In this document: positions 44,118 to 54,860 of the stretch, piece after piece
Numbering within the stretch: position 1 is the stretch's first letter
Layout of the letters: every line of letters begins with the position of its first letter
Assembly (NCBI GenBank): GCA_021521415.1
Contig: JAIQDT010007678.1
Location: 1-64,000 of the forward strand
Length of the DNA stretch: 64,000 bases
DNA from: Bidens hawaiensis
Lineage: Eukaryota; Streptophyta; Magnoliopsida; Asterales; Asteraceae
Direction: 5' to 3'
Made by a program: the position numbers and the translations under genes
The notes under the pieces: model-generated
Told to the model about the DNA's origin: nothing
The model's input: only the letters and a program-made list of their open reading frames with translations
Database searches by the model: none

Positions 44118-45268
44118 GGTAAATACTAAAAATGCCTGATTGATGATTCCTTTGACATGATAAACATATCAAGCATTCGCATCTTATGAAAAGCTAGAAG
44201 AAATACCGTGAACTTGTTCAAATTTAAGGATGAAACCCCCCCCCCCCCCCTTAATTTCATAGGAACAACAAAAACTTAAAATATTCAAGAAGAGTAATTG
44301 TATATGCATTCAAGGATTAGCTAAGTTTTAGAAATTTGAATGGGTTTTTGTCCAGAGATAAAACTAGGTGATGCCCTACTCTCTCATCGCGGATCACCCG
44401 AATGTGTTAAGTGGAAAAGTAGTAGTAAATAGTTTGTTGAAGCTATTAGAAACTTGAAATTATCAATATGTATGAATTGCTAAAAAAGTACCTGTCTGTT
44501 TAGTATTTCAAGTCGGTTGTCGAAGTGAAAGTCTATAAGATCGGATTTCTAGTAATGAGCATCTCAACATGTACCTTTTTAACCACATAAATTCATGAAT
44601 ATGCATTTTAGATATCCATTGTAATAATCGACATGACATGAATACCAAGTAAGGGGTACTTGATTAGTGTGAGATCGAGCATAAAACATAAATTATAACT
44701 GGGTATGAGAACACCGGTCTCACAATCGACTCATTGCTATAATATCTTAAAATCGTTACGAAAAACTGGCTGCCTTATAAAGAAGGGAAGTTATGGAAAT
44801 TTACGTCCTCTTAGATGCTAGAAGCTTAAAAGTATTTTAGCGTAAAGATCTTCAAACTTAAATTGTGTGGCCAGATTGATCTTTAGTACCTCGTGATATG
44901 TTACGATCATATTATTGTTGTCACCTATTTATGATCCTCAAATTGTTTCGGAATTGAATTAGGGACTAGCAACCAATTGAATATGCATACAATATTTATA
45001 AATAGAAAACTATAATTAACTTGAATTTGTATTCGGATTTGAATTGAAATTCTCAAAAGCGATAATCTTAATCTTGAACTTAAATCTAATCAATTGTTAA
45101 TCCGATTCAAAATTTTGAAAACCAAATTTTAGTTTGTTAAGTTTGATCAGAATACCAAACACTAGTAACTACATAGTGGTATGTGTGTACATTTAGAGCT
45201 TAATAAAACCCTAAAATCACAATTTTAGCAAATTTATATTTCTAACATATAGTTTAAAATATTTTTTT
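44118..45268. repeat. Tandem unit 2 of 3
   Basis: Diverged copy of unit 1, with a run of ten or more C residues at about 44237-44251 replacing 'aaaaccacct'. The copies differ by many substitutions and small indels, so the array is clearly older than the retrotransposon inserted into unit 3. Confidence 0.85.
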
Positions 45269-45289
45269 GGTAAATACTATAAATGCCCG

Positions 45290-46278
45290 TGAAGAGGTAG
45301 GTCCCAGCAGAGCCCAGTTGGACCCGCAAGACTCATCTTGAAGAGGGACGTCTGCGCAGAAACCAACTGGATCCGCAGGACCAACCATGCTCAGAGACGT
45401 GGCGTCCTTACGCGCAGTACGCAAGCTGGTCCCGCAGGAAATGCCTCCCGATGGTGAAGGACTCCGCCTGTCCCCGCAGCCTCGGATACAAGCCATCGGG
45501 GAAGGCCACCCGCGCAGCAAGGCTACACGCACAAGGCACTTAGCTCTCAATCACTCAGTGTCACCTGAAGGAATGAGCGAAGCCGGGAACAATCCCGCAC
45601 AAGGGCGGGAGGGGGAATACTCCCGCCCAAATAAGCCAGTCCGTACGATACGGGAAGATCTTCTGTACTGTACCTGACGAGGTATGGGAAAAAGATCTGA
45701 CTAAAGATACGACAGCTTATTGACAACAGTATGGTGAGCAGCATGCTCCTGTACTGTGTCACTATTAGCCGCTGCCTACTCACCAACTCCTGTCATACCA
45801 CGTGCGTAGCCGGCAGTTGGTGGAAAAGGAATGGTATACAGCAGGCCTGGTCATTATCAGCCGCTGCCTACCCACCAACTACCAGCAGGGCACGTGCGTA
45901 GGATACTGTTGGTGGAACAGGAACACTGTTGCAGCCGGCCATACCTCCTTGGAAACCTACTTTCGGCTATAAATACCACAAATGGTATGACCATCTCATC
46001 TTATCATATTATCATCTTATATCATCATATTATACCTGATATCTGCTCTAGCAATCTCTTAATATACATTTATATTTAAAGAGCAATCTAGTCTGATTCT
46101 CACGCCGGAGGGTGGTCACAAGGAGGAACCCCCCCCCCTTCTCAGTGACAAGCTCACGGTGTTTGTTTTGCAGGTTATCAGAAGAACCATCTTCTCAGGG
46201 TCTCACCCCTCGTGGGAAACATCTATCTAACCCCCAGGTTACCAGTAATCTGCCCGGGGTCCGGTTAGTGTTTCTTCA
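45290..46278 (+). repeat. 5' LTR of the gag-only element
   Basis: It starts TGAAGAGGTAGGTCCC and ends GTGTTTCTTCA. A TATA-like GGCTATAAATACC is at about 45964-45976. A duplicated 'agccgctgcctac(t/c)caccaact' motif lies near 45767 and 45860. Small open frames in it are duplicated in the 3' LTR and are not separate genes. Confidence 0.96.
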
Positions 46279-46294
46279 TTGGCGCCATCCGTGC
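46279..46294 (+). promoter_or_regulatory. Primer-binding site of the gag-only element
   Basis: TTGGCGCCATCCGTG follows the LTR immediately and matches the first 15 bases of the site in the element at 25113, so both probably use the same tRNA primer. Confidence 0.75.
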
Positions 46295-46342
46295 ATAAAG
46301 CTAGAACTACATTTTTCTCCAGTTTTTCAAACTTCTATAAAG

Positions 46343-47797
46343 ATGGTTAGAGAAATTCCGGTAACCACAACCCCAGCTACTGGGGGAAATACCGGCAACA
46401 CAGTTTTTACAAACACTACCCCGGTTATCCAAGCCGGGGCAAGTGAAGTAAATTTTACGAACACTACCCCAGTTACTCAAGCTGGGGCAAGTGCAGTAAA
46501 TGATCGCCTACTGGGATCCACCGATACCCAGTTTGAGAAACGAAGACTCCCCCGCCAAACTCTCGATGAAGTTAAGGCATGGGCGGAGGCACGACAAAAG
46601 GAATTCCAGGCTGAGTTGGACGAACGCTTGCGTTCCGTACAACAGGCTGACGAATTCGAATACTGGGAGGACGACTCGGAGGAATCCGACTCCGACGCGA
46701 ACCCTCGCCATAGGGCAAAAGGGAAGCGTAAGGAAATGGAATCCCAACCGATAAGGCATTTTGGACAAGCCTTCAAACCAAAAAGCACAGGTGGAAGTCC
46801 ACGAGACTTCTCCAAAACGTTCAGACCAAACGTTGCAAATGCGGGAACGTCCAAATTTGCAAGGGACATTGCGGAAGCAATCGCCCCAAAGAGTGCCAAA
46901 CAAATGCCTAACATAGGCATATATGACGGTATATCTGATCCAGACGATCATTTGAACAGGTTCATAGCGGGGGCAACCGTCAGCAATTGGACGGAACCCA
47001 CGTGGTGTTACATGTTCCAAATGACGCTTGTTGGGGCTGCTAGAGCTTGGTTTGATCGTCTACCGGTCAACCACATCTACGACTGGGCAGACTTCCAGCA
47101 GAAGTTTAGCCAACACTTCAGTCAGCAACGGAAGTATACCGAGGAGCAATGGACAATCCTCAAATGCATACGAGAAGAAGATGAATCTCTGCCAAACTTC
47201 ATCACTCGCTTCAACTCAAAGAAGCTAAGTTTGGGCAATATCAACGAAGATCTTGTTCGCGCTGCCTTCATCCAGGGCGCGCATGACCCAGAGCTCATCC
47301 GCACCCTAACGGGTAAAGATGGCATGCCGTCCACATGGGATGCCATCATGACAGCAGCAAAACGCTATGCGGAAACGGAGAAGCAACTGGGTAGAGATCT
47401 CCCACAGAGCACAAACCTCTACACTCAGAAGACGAGAGAAGACAACGTCCTCACCGCCCGACTAAATAAAAAGCGGAAGCTAGGCATTTGGCAGTCAAGG
47501 GTAAACTTTGACACCTCATCCGGCTTGCAACATCGATTGGGCGGAAGGGATAATGTACATCCGCACCGGAACTCCAGATGGACGCCACTCACCAAAAGCG
47601 TCACTGAGATATTCGCTACTGAAGAGCTCCCGTGGCCAAAGCCTCCAATAATCCGACATCGTCATGATGCTGATCGGAGCAAATACTGTGACTTTCACAA
47701 GACAAAAGGCCACAACACTGAAGAATGCATAGACGTAAAAGACATGGTCGAAGCATTTGTCAGAGATGGGACGCTCGCGCACCTCGTGGCGCAATAA
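46343..47797 (+). CDS. Retrotransposon Gag protein
   Basis: The 484-residue protein starts MVREIPVTTTPATGGN; the frame is open from 46112 but the upstream part is LTR and leader. Residues about 25-55 hold two imperfect repeats (FTNTTPVIQAGASEVN / FTNTTPVTQAGASAVN). An acidic stretch (EDDSEESDSDANPRH) is near residue 120. Residues about 215-340 form the Gag core (MFQMTLVGAARAWFDRLP, then FQQKFSQHFSQQRKY, then LPNFITRFNSKKLS). A CHHC zinc knuckle, YCDFHKTKGHNTEEC, is near residue 447. It ends at a TAA after GTLAHLVAQ, where a protease would normally follow in related elements. None is present, so Gag here would be unprocessed or processed by an enzyme supplied in trans. The reading frame is complete. 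Confidence 0.93.
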   Translation: MVREIPVTTTPATGGNTGNTVFTNTTPVIQAGASEVNFTNTTPVTQAGASAVNDRLLGSTDTQFEKRRLPRQTLDEVKAWAEARQKEFQAELDERLRSVQQADEFEYWEDDSEESDSDANPRHRAKGKRKEMESQPIRHFGQAFKPKSTGGSPRDFSKTFRPNVANAGTSKFARDIAEAIAPKSAKQMPNIGIYDGISDPDDHLNRFIAGATVSNWTEPTWCYMFQMTLVGAARAWFDRLPVNHIYDWADFQQKFSQHFSQQRKYTEEQWTILKCIREEDESLPNFITRFNSKKLSLGNINEDLVRAAFIQGAHDPELIRTLTGKDGMPSTWDAIMTAAKRYAETEKQLGRDLPQSTNLYTQKTREDNVLTARLNKKRKLGIWQSRVNFDTSSGLQHRLGGRDNVHPHRNSRWTPLTKSVTEIFATEELPWPKPPIIRHRHDADRSKYCDFHKTKGHNTEECIDVKDMVEAFVRDGTLAHLVAQ

Positions 47798-48100
47798 AGG
47801 CTGAGCAGGCGGGTGCGTGTAGAACCTCAGCTGGGGAAAACACGAATAAAAGTTCCAGCTTCAATGTCGAGACTACATGCTGCGTAAAGAACGAGATCCC
47901 GAACCAGGTGCGTATCGGCTCGATGGCACTCCCATCCCAACATGGAAGGGAGCTCATTTACACAATTTGCATGTAAATCAATTCCAATTTGTAAAGAAAA
48001 GGCCAAGAGCCACTTCTAATGGAAATGATTCTCTTTAGAACATCGAAGCTGATGATTTTACTTTTCTGAACACTAATATGCCGGCTTTCACCGCATAATT

Positions 48101-48510
48101 ACGTGAAGTCGTTGCGTGGGAAGGCGGGTCCTACCCGCACAAACCCAATAACAGAACAAAACCTTCACGCAGGTCAGTTGAAGGAGAAGTTCAGCACCCA
48201 AAAATGAAAGTGCCGGTCTATCCGCACGAATCATAATGAGGAAACTGAATAATAACCTATCAATAACCGCGCGTCGAACGGTTAAACTATGCAACACTGG
48301 TGACGGCATTCACATTACGAGAAGTCGTTGCGTGGGAAGGCGGTCCTACCCGCACAAACCCAATAACGTGACAAACCTTCACGCAGGTCAGTTGAAGGGG
48401 AAGAGTTCAATTATCCCATTAAATGAAAGTGCCGGTCTATCCGCATGAATCATGAAAGGAAACTGAACACTAACCTATCGACAACCGCGCGTCGAACGGT
48501 TCAAAACAAA
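48101..48510. repeat. Two diverged approximately 216-bp tandem units
   Basis: 'gaagtcgttgcgtgggaagg' occurs at 48105 and 48321, each followed by 'cttcacgcaggtcagttgaa' and 'aaccgcgcgtcgaacggtt'. They are older relatives of the 151-bp array that follows: both share 'cacgcaggtcag' and the 'cacccgcacaa' type motif. Confidence 0.85.
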
Positions 48511-49262
48511 ATTCTTAAAAGGATGAGGAAAACCTACACGCAGGTCAGATAAGGGTAAAGTTTTGCCATCCTACTAAGTGCAAGTGACGGTTCCACCCGC
48601 ACAATCACGAAAGAGGAAGCAAAACTTCACACCTATTATCAACCACGTTCAAAGGTTAACTTATCCTCAAAAGATAAGGAAAACCTACACGCAGGTCAGA
48701 TAAGGGTAAAGTTTTGCCATCCTACTAAGTGCAAGTGACGGTTCCACCCGCACAATCACGAAAGAGGAAGCAAAACTTCACACCTATTATCAACCACGTT
48801 CAAAGGTTAACTTATCCTCAAAAGATAAGGAAAACCTACACGCAGGTCAGATAAGGGTAAAGTTTTGCCATCCTACTAAGTGCAAGTGACGGTTCCACCC
48901 GCACAATCACGAAAGAGGAAGCAAAACTTCACACCTATTATCAACCACGTTCAAAGGTTAACTTATCCTCAAAAGATAAGGAAAACCTACACGCAGGTCA
49001 GATAAGGGTAAAGTTTTGCCATCCTACTAAGTGCAAGTGACGGTTCCACCCGCACAATCACGAAAGAGGAAGCAAAACTTCACACCTATTATCAACCACG
49101 TTCAAAGGTTAACTTATCCTCAAAAGATGAGGAAAACCTACACGCAGGTCAGATGAAAGTTAAAGTTTAGCCATCCTATTAAGTGCAAGTGACGGTTCTA
49201 CCCGCACAATCACGAAAGAGGAAGCAAAACTTTAACCCATTATCAACCACGTTCAACAGGTT
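48511..49262. repeat. 151-bp tandem array, five copies
   Basis: The motif gcaggtcaga occurs at 48540, 48691, 48842, 48993 and 49144, exactly 151 bases apart. The first four units are almost identical; the last has several changes. The array lies between gag and the 3' end of the antisense gene. Arrays of this kind are typical of untranslated regions in Tat/Ogre-type elements. It is not a CRISPR array. Confidence 0.95.
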
Positions 49263-49472
49263 AACTTATTCTAAACACTTGGAAAATTGCTAATTTAAAC
49301 TAAGTATGCAAGTCATAAGTTTATAAAGCAAGGAACCCAGAGAAGGAAATAACAATCTTATACGCAAAAAGATTTGTATTTCACAAAGATATATTACAAA
49401 GAATGGCTGGGTAACTACCCGCCTACAAAACAAAATCTAGTCTATCCTAGCAGCGGGAAGGGATCTTCAGAA

Positions 49473-52400
49473 TCAAGCTTCAGTACCACTTCCACTTGGA
49501 CCCGCCCCATCATAAGAGCGTGGCGGTTCAAGGAAAGCCTTGAGGATAGCAAGTCCATCATCAGCAGCAGCGATTTCCTTCACCTTCTCCACCACCGGAT
49601 GCGGGAAGGCGGCATATTGGTTCACCGCTTGGTCATATGCAGCTTCGGTGTCCACATCGAACAAAGGGAAGTTGGAAGGCGGGACGCCTTTCTCAACGAA
49701 CCCTAGACCAAGCAGGAAGCCGGCCTTTTCCCCATCCTCATGAGAAGCGTTGAGGGCTGCGCTCATGGCATCATCATAAGTAGTCTCTGAGAAGACCCGA
49801 TGCACAACCTACAAAGAAAATACAAGTGTCAAACACCCTATGTACAAAGGAAAGCGTGAAGACGTAAAGCTAAACATACCTGAGACAACGCTTCTCGAAG
49901 AAGCCATTCCTTGGCAACCAGAGCTTCTTGAAGGGCGGCTTGAGCTTGGGTGCAGGCGCGTTCGGCTTCGCTTTTGTTAAGGTTGGCAAGTAGCACTTCC
50001 TTTGCGGCAGCCTCTTCGACACCCTTAAGCTTCCGCTCGGTATGGTCAAGCACGCCCCTCTGTTCCAAGATCTCCTGGAGCTTCTTGGCATCTTCCATCG
50101 CCAAGGCATCATGAGCACGTTGGAGAGCCTCTAATTTGGCCTTGAGCTCCTCGTTCTCCACGCGTAAAGGCTCAGCAACGGCTTCAGCCTTGGTGGCCCT
50201 CTCGGTTGCGTTCCTCGCAGTCTCCTTAGCCAGCCGAAGCTGTTCGTTAACAGCTTGGGCAGCCTTGGAGCGGGCCTCGAGTCGCGCTTGAACCTCAACC
50301 TCGAGGGCCTTGAAGGCCTTCTCCTTCTCCGCAGCAGCTGCGGCCAACTTTTGGTTCTCCTCCCTAAGAGCCCGCGCTTGAGATACTTCCTTGGCGCGAG
50401 CTGCTTTCAACTTGTCGTTTTCACGACAAAGCAGCTCGACGCGCGGCTGCATCCGGGCCTGGAGAACCCGAAGCTCATTGGTTAGCCTACCCTCCTGGTA
50501 GCTAGCCATGGCTTCCCCCAACGCACCATGGGGAGCAGCGTGGCGAGCCCATTCCACGCACTCCACTGGGGTACGAAGGGTTGTTCCTCGGCGGATGTTC
50601 CATCGCGGAACATACACTTCATTGGAATCCGACACTGCAAAAGAAACAAAGCAGTTAGGAAAAGATGAAGAAAAATATGAAGGCCAAAAGAACCCTACGC
50701 ACCTGTAGGGTCGATTACAGGCCGATAGCCACCGAACCCATCACCTGAACCTAAGGGAAATCCATCCAAAAGGTCAGGCAGATGGGAAGGTAACAAAGAT
50801 TGGCGAGAAGCCCCGCGCGTACCTGAAGGTTCGGCCGTCGAGGCCGATGGCGGAGGCGGCATGGTTTCCGCCGCAGTCGATGGCGGAGGCATGGTGTCCG
50901 CCGCGGTCGCCGCCGCGGAGTCAGCAGCAACAGTAACCGCCGGCTCGGTGAAGGATGCTGTAAAAATCGCACTCACCGCCGGCGGTGACGTCATCTCGGC
51001 TGGAACAGTCGGCTCAAAGGAGTGAGCAACTGGACCAGCGGAAGCAGGCGCAGGCGCCTGGGTCGACGCCTCAGGTAGGCTGACCGAGCCTACCGTCATT
51101 GGCGGAGAGGTACTCCTCTGCGCTCCACCCTGGAATGCGTCAACATCCACGCCTGCACAAAGAAGACAAGTGTTTTAACAATAAATTTATAAAGTGATAA
51201 ATCTACAAAGATAAGGATGTTTGTACTTACGGGTTTTCTTGAGCTTGAACGTACGGACGGGCGAGGACGAACCCGATGGAGCTGGTCTCTTGATGCCGGT
51301 CACCGTCGTCGTCATTGGTTCTCCGGAGGTATAAGTCGTAGCCTCCGGAGCAGTGGTCTTCTCACCACCGGGGTTCCCCGCCACCTCTTCACTATCTGAC
51401 TCGGTGTCAGATAGAAGCACCGGATCAGCTGTGGAGGCCACCTTCTCCTTCCCTTTCCCGCCGGCAGCCCTCTTTTTCCGCACCAACGGAGGACCATCTG
51501 CGGATTCCTCAGAAGAAGACAGGATGTCAGGAATTCCAGCAGCGGGTACAGCATTGAGGGGTGGATGATAGAATAACGCCTTACCTGGCCGCCGGTGGCT
51601 CAGGATCTCGTGGCCCAGCGGATAGACTTCCACAAACCGATCCGCCGTTTGTTCCAGGATGGGTAGCTCGTTCTCGTCTAGAGAACGAGTACCCATCCGC
51701 GCGGGACCATCAGCTTCCCGCGGATACAGGAGCGACTCCAAATCGTTCCCCTCTGAAAGAAAAGAAACAGTTAGAAGACAAACTCATATCAGCAAGAAAG
51801 ACAAGACATACCATAAGGAGTAGAGTTCAAACCGTATTCGAGAAGGATGGGAACCTGAGACGCCTCCTTCCATACCCGGCTCATCCCCAGCATCACCATC
51901 CCGGACTCCGCAAACCGGTAAACCGGAGATTGGACCCGGGATATCTTCGCAAACCATTCCGCCTCCTGGTAGTTGGTGGCGTGGTGGCTCGGAATTGCTT
52001 GGCCATTTTTAAACTTCATGGCAATGGGGACGGCGCGGGCAGAAATGTAGAAGAACTCCCACTTCCACGATCGGAGACTGCGCTCGGTCGCGCAAATCTT
52101 CAAACCCTTGATCCGGGTTGTCAGGGTGTACCACCCCTGGATGCACCTCCAAGTATAGAAGGTCATCAGGCGGTCCACATAGGGCTCAATGCCCAAAATC
52201 CGGCACACCCACTCGAAGTGGCGAATCTTGGCGATCGCCATGAGGTGCAACTCGGTCAAATGCACACCGTGCCTCTCCAGGACACGGTACACAAACTTTG
52301 TCAATGGGAACCTAAGGTTCCCATAAACAAAGAATGCAGCATATACCCCGATCTTGCCACTGGGGGCATCGTACACGGTCTGATGGGGTTCAGGAAACTC

Positions 52401-52526
52401 AGGCTCGAGAGGATCGAGCATGAACTTTCTAACAACATACCTGTACTGATCGCCGGGCAGAGCACACTGGCACTCGCCAGCAGTACTCTTATCATCGACT
52501 ACAGCCTCAGTATCATGTGAAGACAT
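49473..52526 (-). CDS. Five-exon antisense gene in the gag-only element
   Basis: Exons on the minus strand are 52526-51812, 51752-51231, 51152-50703, 50634-49880 and 49808-49473. Each intron has GT and AG ends, the codon phases agree at all four joins, and no stop interrupts, giving 925 residues from MSSHDTEAVVDD. Residues about 20-190 resemble the putative gypsy-type transposon domain (Transposase_28): YAAFFVYGNLRFPLTKFVYR, HFEWVCRILGIEP, SLRSWKWEFFYIS. The middle (240-560) is rich in S, P, A and T with basic patches (RKKRAAGGKGKEK, KLKKTRK) that could be nuclear signals. YVPRWNI follows near residue 570, then a long Ala/Glu/Leu coiled coil (about 590-810) and a 112-residue tail. Function is unknown. 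A retroelement structural or regulatory role is inference. It has its own TATA box at 52649-52656. Confidence 0.82.
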
Positions 52527-52648
52527 ATTGCCGAGGAAGAAGAAACGATTTCGGAGGAATGCTCAACTGAATAAGAGAGTATTCACCAGAAATCGCCTTA
52601 GAGATGAAAGAGAAGTGAAGATGTGAATTACAAATGACCCTCTTCCCC

Positions 52649-52656
52649 TTTATATA
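52649..52656 (-). promoter_or_regulatory. TATA box of the antisense gene
   Basis: On the minus strand CTATATAAAGGGG lies about 125 bases before the ATG at 52526. With a start site about 30 bases downstream, this gives a 5' UTR near 100 bases, normal for a plant polymerase II promoter. It points away from the LTR promoter, so the gene would be transcribed independently of gag. Confidence 0.65.
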
Positions 52657-52984
52657 GTGATCGCAATTAATGCGGTGAATTTAATGCGAAGGAGAGAGAA
52701 ATTGAAGGTGCAATGAAACCGTGACATGTGGCACCGAGCAAACTGGCAACAGCTGTTGACAGGACGCGTACCATTAATTTCGCGGCCACGCGCCCGAAAA
52801 ATCGCGCCCACGCGCCTGAAAAAGCGTCTGGAATGACCATGTACTGTCACGTCACCATAACTTCCTGCACGATCTGACACAGTCAGAAGAAACCGTCGCA
52901 CGACGTTTCAGAGTTTTGGACTGTTCTTATCTTTCCACCAACTCTTCGAATTTCAAAATTCAAAATTCAAAATCAAAAAGTAGG

Positions 52985-53476
52985 CGGGAAAATACCCCTT
53001 ACCTTGGCAAACAAGTAACCGTAAGACGGATGCGGGTACAGTGTTAAGGCAAAACCCTTCACATACCTAGCACTCGCAGGGAATTGAAGCCAAGAAAACC
53101 TTGGCGAACAAGTAACCGTAAGACGGATGCGGGTACAGTGTTAAGGCAAAACCCTTCACATACCTAGCACCCGCAGGGAATTGAAGCCAAGAAAACCTTG
53201 GCGAACAAGTAACCGTAAGACAGATGCGGGTACAGCGTTAAGGCAAAAGCCTTCACATACCTAGCACCCGCAGGGAATTGAAGCCAAGTACCTCGGCAAC
53301 CAAGTAACTATAACACGGGTGCGGGTACAGTGTTAAGGCAAAACCCTTCACATACCTAGCACCCGCAGGGAATTGACGCCAGGAATACCTTGGAAGTAAA
53401 GTAACCGTAAGACGAGCGCAGGTACAGTGTTAAGGCAAAACCCTTCACATACCTAGCGCTCCGCTGGGAATTGAAA
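52985..53476. repeat. 97-bp tandem array, five copies
   Basis: Units start near 53002, 53099, 53196, 53291 and 53388 and share ccttggc(g/a)aacaagtaac, then 'gtgttaaggcaaaaccc' and 'ttcacatacctagcacccgc'. The array lies upstream of the antisense gene's promoter. The later units are more diverged. Confidence 0.93.
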
Positions 53477-53857
53477 CCAAGAAGGATCTTCTGGGCAATG
53501 CTTGCGGAAACGGAAATAACATCCCCGCATAGCGGGAACGTCGAGAACTACGTTGTTTGAAGTTCCAGGATGGAATTGGTGGTCTTAACATAATTGATCA
53601 CTATGTTCAAAACTACCAAAACCTCATGGAGAATCCACACAAGTGGGACTCAACGCTCCTGACTTGCGAGGAGGTTACAGCCTACCCGCATCATACCCAA
53701 AGACCAAGCAGGAAACTCGAGCATTTCTGCAAGTGACAAGGACTTCCGCGGGAGGAATCCCCATGGAAAACCTTAAAAAAAAAACCCTTTTCAAAACCCT
53801 CTGCTTAAGTCCAAAAGTTCACCTCAATTTATTAAACACTCATGAGAAGAACATTGG

Positions 53858-53869
53858 ACTGGGGGGACT
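53858..53869 (+). promoter_or_regulatory. Polypurine tract of the gag-only element
   Basis: ACTGGGGGGACT immediately precedes the 3' LTR, close to the tract at 36005-36015. Confidence 0.7.
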
Positions 53870-54855
53870 TGAAGAGGTAGGTCCCAGCAGAGCCCAGTTG
53901 GACCCGCAAGACTCATCTTGAAGAGGGACGTCTGCGCAGAAACCAACTGGATCCGCAGGACCAACCATGCTCAGAGACGTGGCGTCCTTACGCGCAGTAC
54001 GCAAGCTGGTCCCGCAGGAAATGCCTCCCGATGGTGAAGGACTCCGCCTGTCCCCGCAGCCTCGGATACAAGCCATCGGGGAAGGCCACCCGCGCAGCAA
54101 GGCTACACGCACAAGGCACTTAGCTCTCAATCACTCAGTGTCACCTGAAGGAATGAGCGAAGCCGGGAACAATCCCGCACAAGGGCGGGAGGGGGAATAC
54201 TCCCGCCCAAATAAGCCAGTCCGTACGATACGGGAAGATCTTCTGTACTGTACCTGACGAGGTATGGGAAAAAGATCTGACTAAAGATACGACAGCTTAT
54301 TGACAACAGTATGGTGAGCAGCATGCTCCTGTACTGTGTCACTATTAGCCGCTGCCTACTCACCAACTCCTGTCATACCACGTGCGTAGCCGGCAGTTGG
54401 TGGAAAAGGAATGGTATACAGCAGGCCTGGTCATTATCAGCCGCTGCCTACCCACCAACTACCAGCAGGGCACGTGCGTAGGATACTGTTGGTGGAACAG
54501 GAACACTGTTGCAGCCGGCCATACCTCCTTGGAAACCTACTTTCGGCTATAAATACCACAAATGGTATGACCATCTCATCTTATCATATTATCATCTTAT
54601 ATCATCATATTATACCTGATATCTGCTCTAGCAATCTCTTAATATACATTTATATTTAAAGAGCAATCTAGTCTGATTCTCACGCCGGAGGGTGGTCACA
54701 AGGAGGAACCCCCCCTTCTCAGTGACAAGCTCACGGTGTTTGTTTTGCAGGTTATCAGAAGAACCATCTTCTCAGGGTCTCACCCCTCGTGGGAAACATC
54801 TATCTAACCCCCAGATTACCAGTAATCTGCCCGGGGTCCGGTTAGTGTTTCTTCA
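53870..54855 (+). repeat. 3' LTR of the gag-only element
   Basis: Matches the 5' LTR except for a C-run of seven instead of ten and one substitution near the 3' end (ccccaggtt / ccccagatt). It is followed by the GCCCG duplication. Confidence 0.96.
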
Positions 54856-54860
54856 GCCCG

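Larger units (their letters stand above)
45290..54855 (+). mobile_element. Young gag-only LTR retrotransposon, antisense gene
   Basis: LTRs of 989 and 986 bases (TGAAGAGG...TTTCTTCA) are flanked by exact GCCCG duplications (45285-45289 and 54856-54860). Apart from the length of one C-run I found a single base difference between them, so insertion was very recent. The interior has a primer-binding site and a gag frame (46343-47797), then a 151-bp tandem array and a five-exon gene on the opposite strand (49473-52526). A 97-bp tandem array and a polypurine tract complete it. There is no protease, reverse transcriptase, RNase H or integrase, so it must have moved with enzymes from another element (TR-GAG or LARD-like). 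LTR ends, primer site and polypurine tract resemble those of the element at 25113-36941. Confidence 0.95.

Noticed and set aside
45254..45786. Several 79-98-codon frames
   Set aside because: All lie in the 5' LTR and are repeated exactly in the 3' LTR at 53840-54366, so they are not independent genes.
48511..49262. Regular repeats as a CRISPR array
   Set aside because: Units are 151 bases, nearly identical throughout, without short repeat/variable spacer structure, and the DNA is from a plant nucleus.
51561..52520. 319-codon plus-strand frame opposite the antisense gene
   Set aside because: It is the mirror of exon 1-2 coding sequence and has no domain. The minus-strand reading has splice sites and family resemblance.
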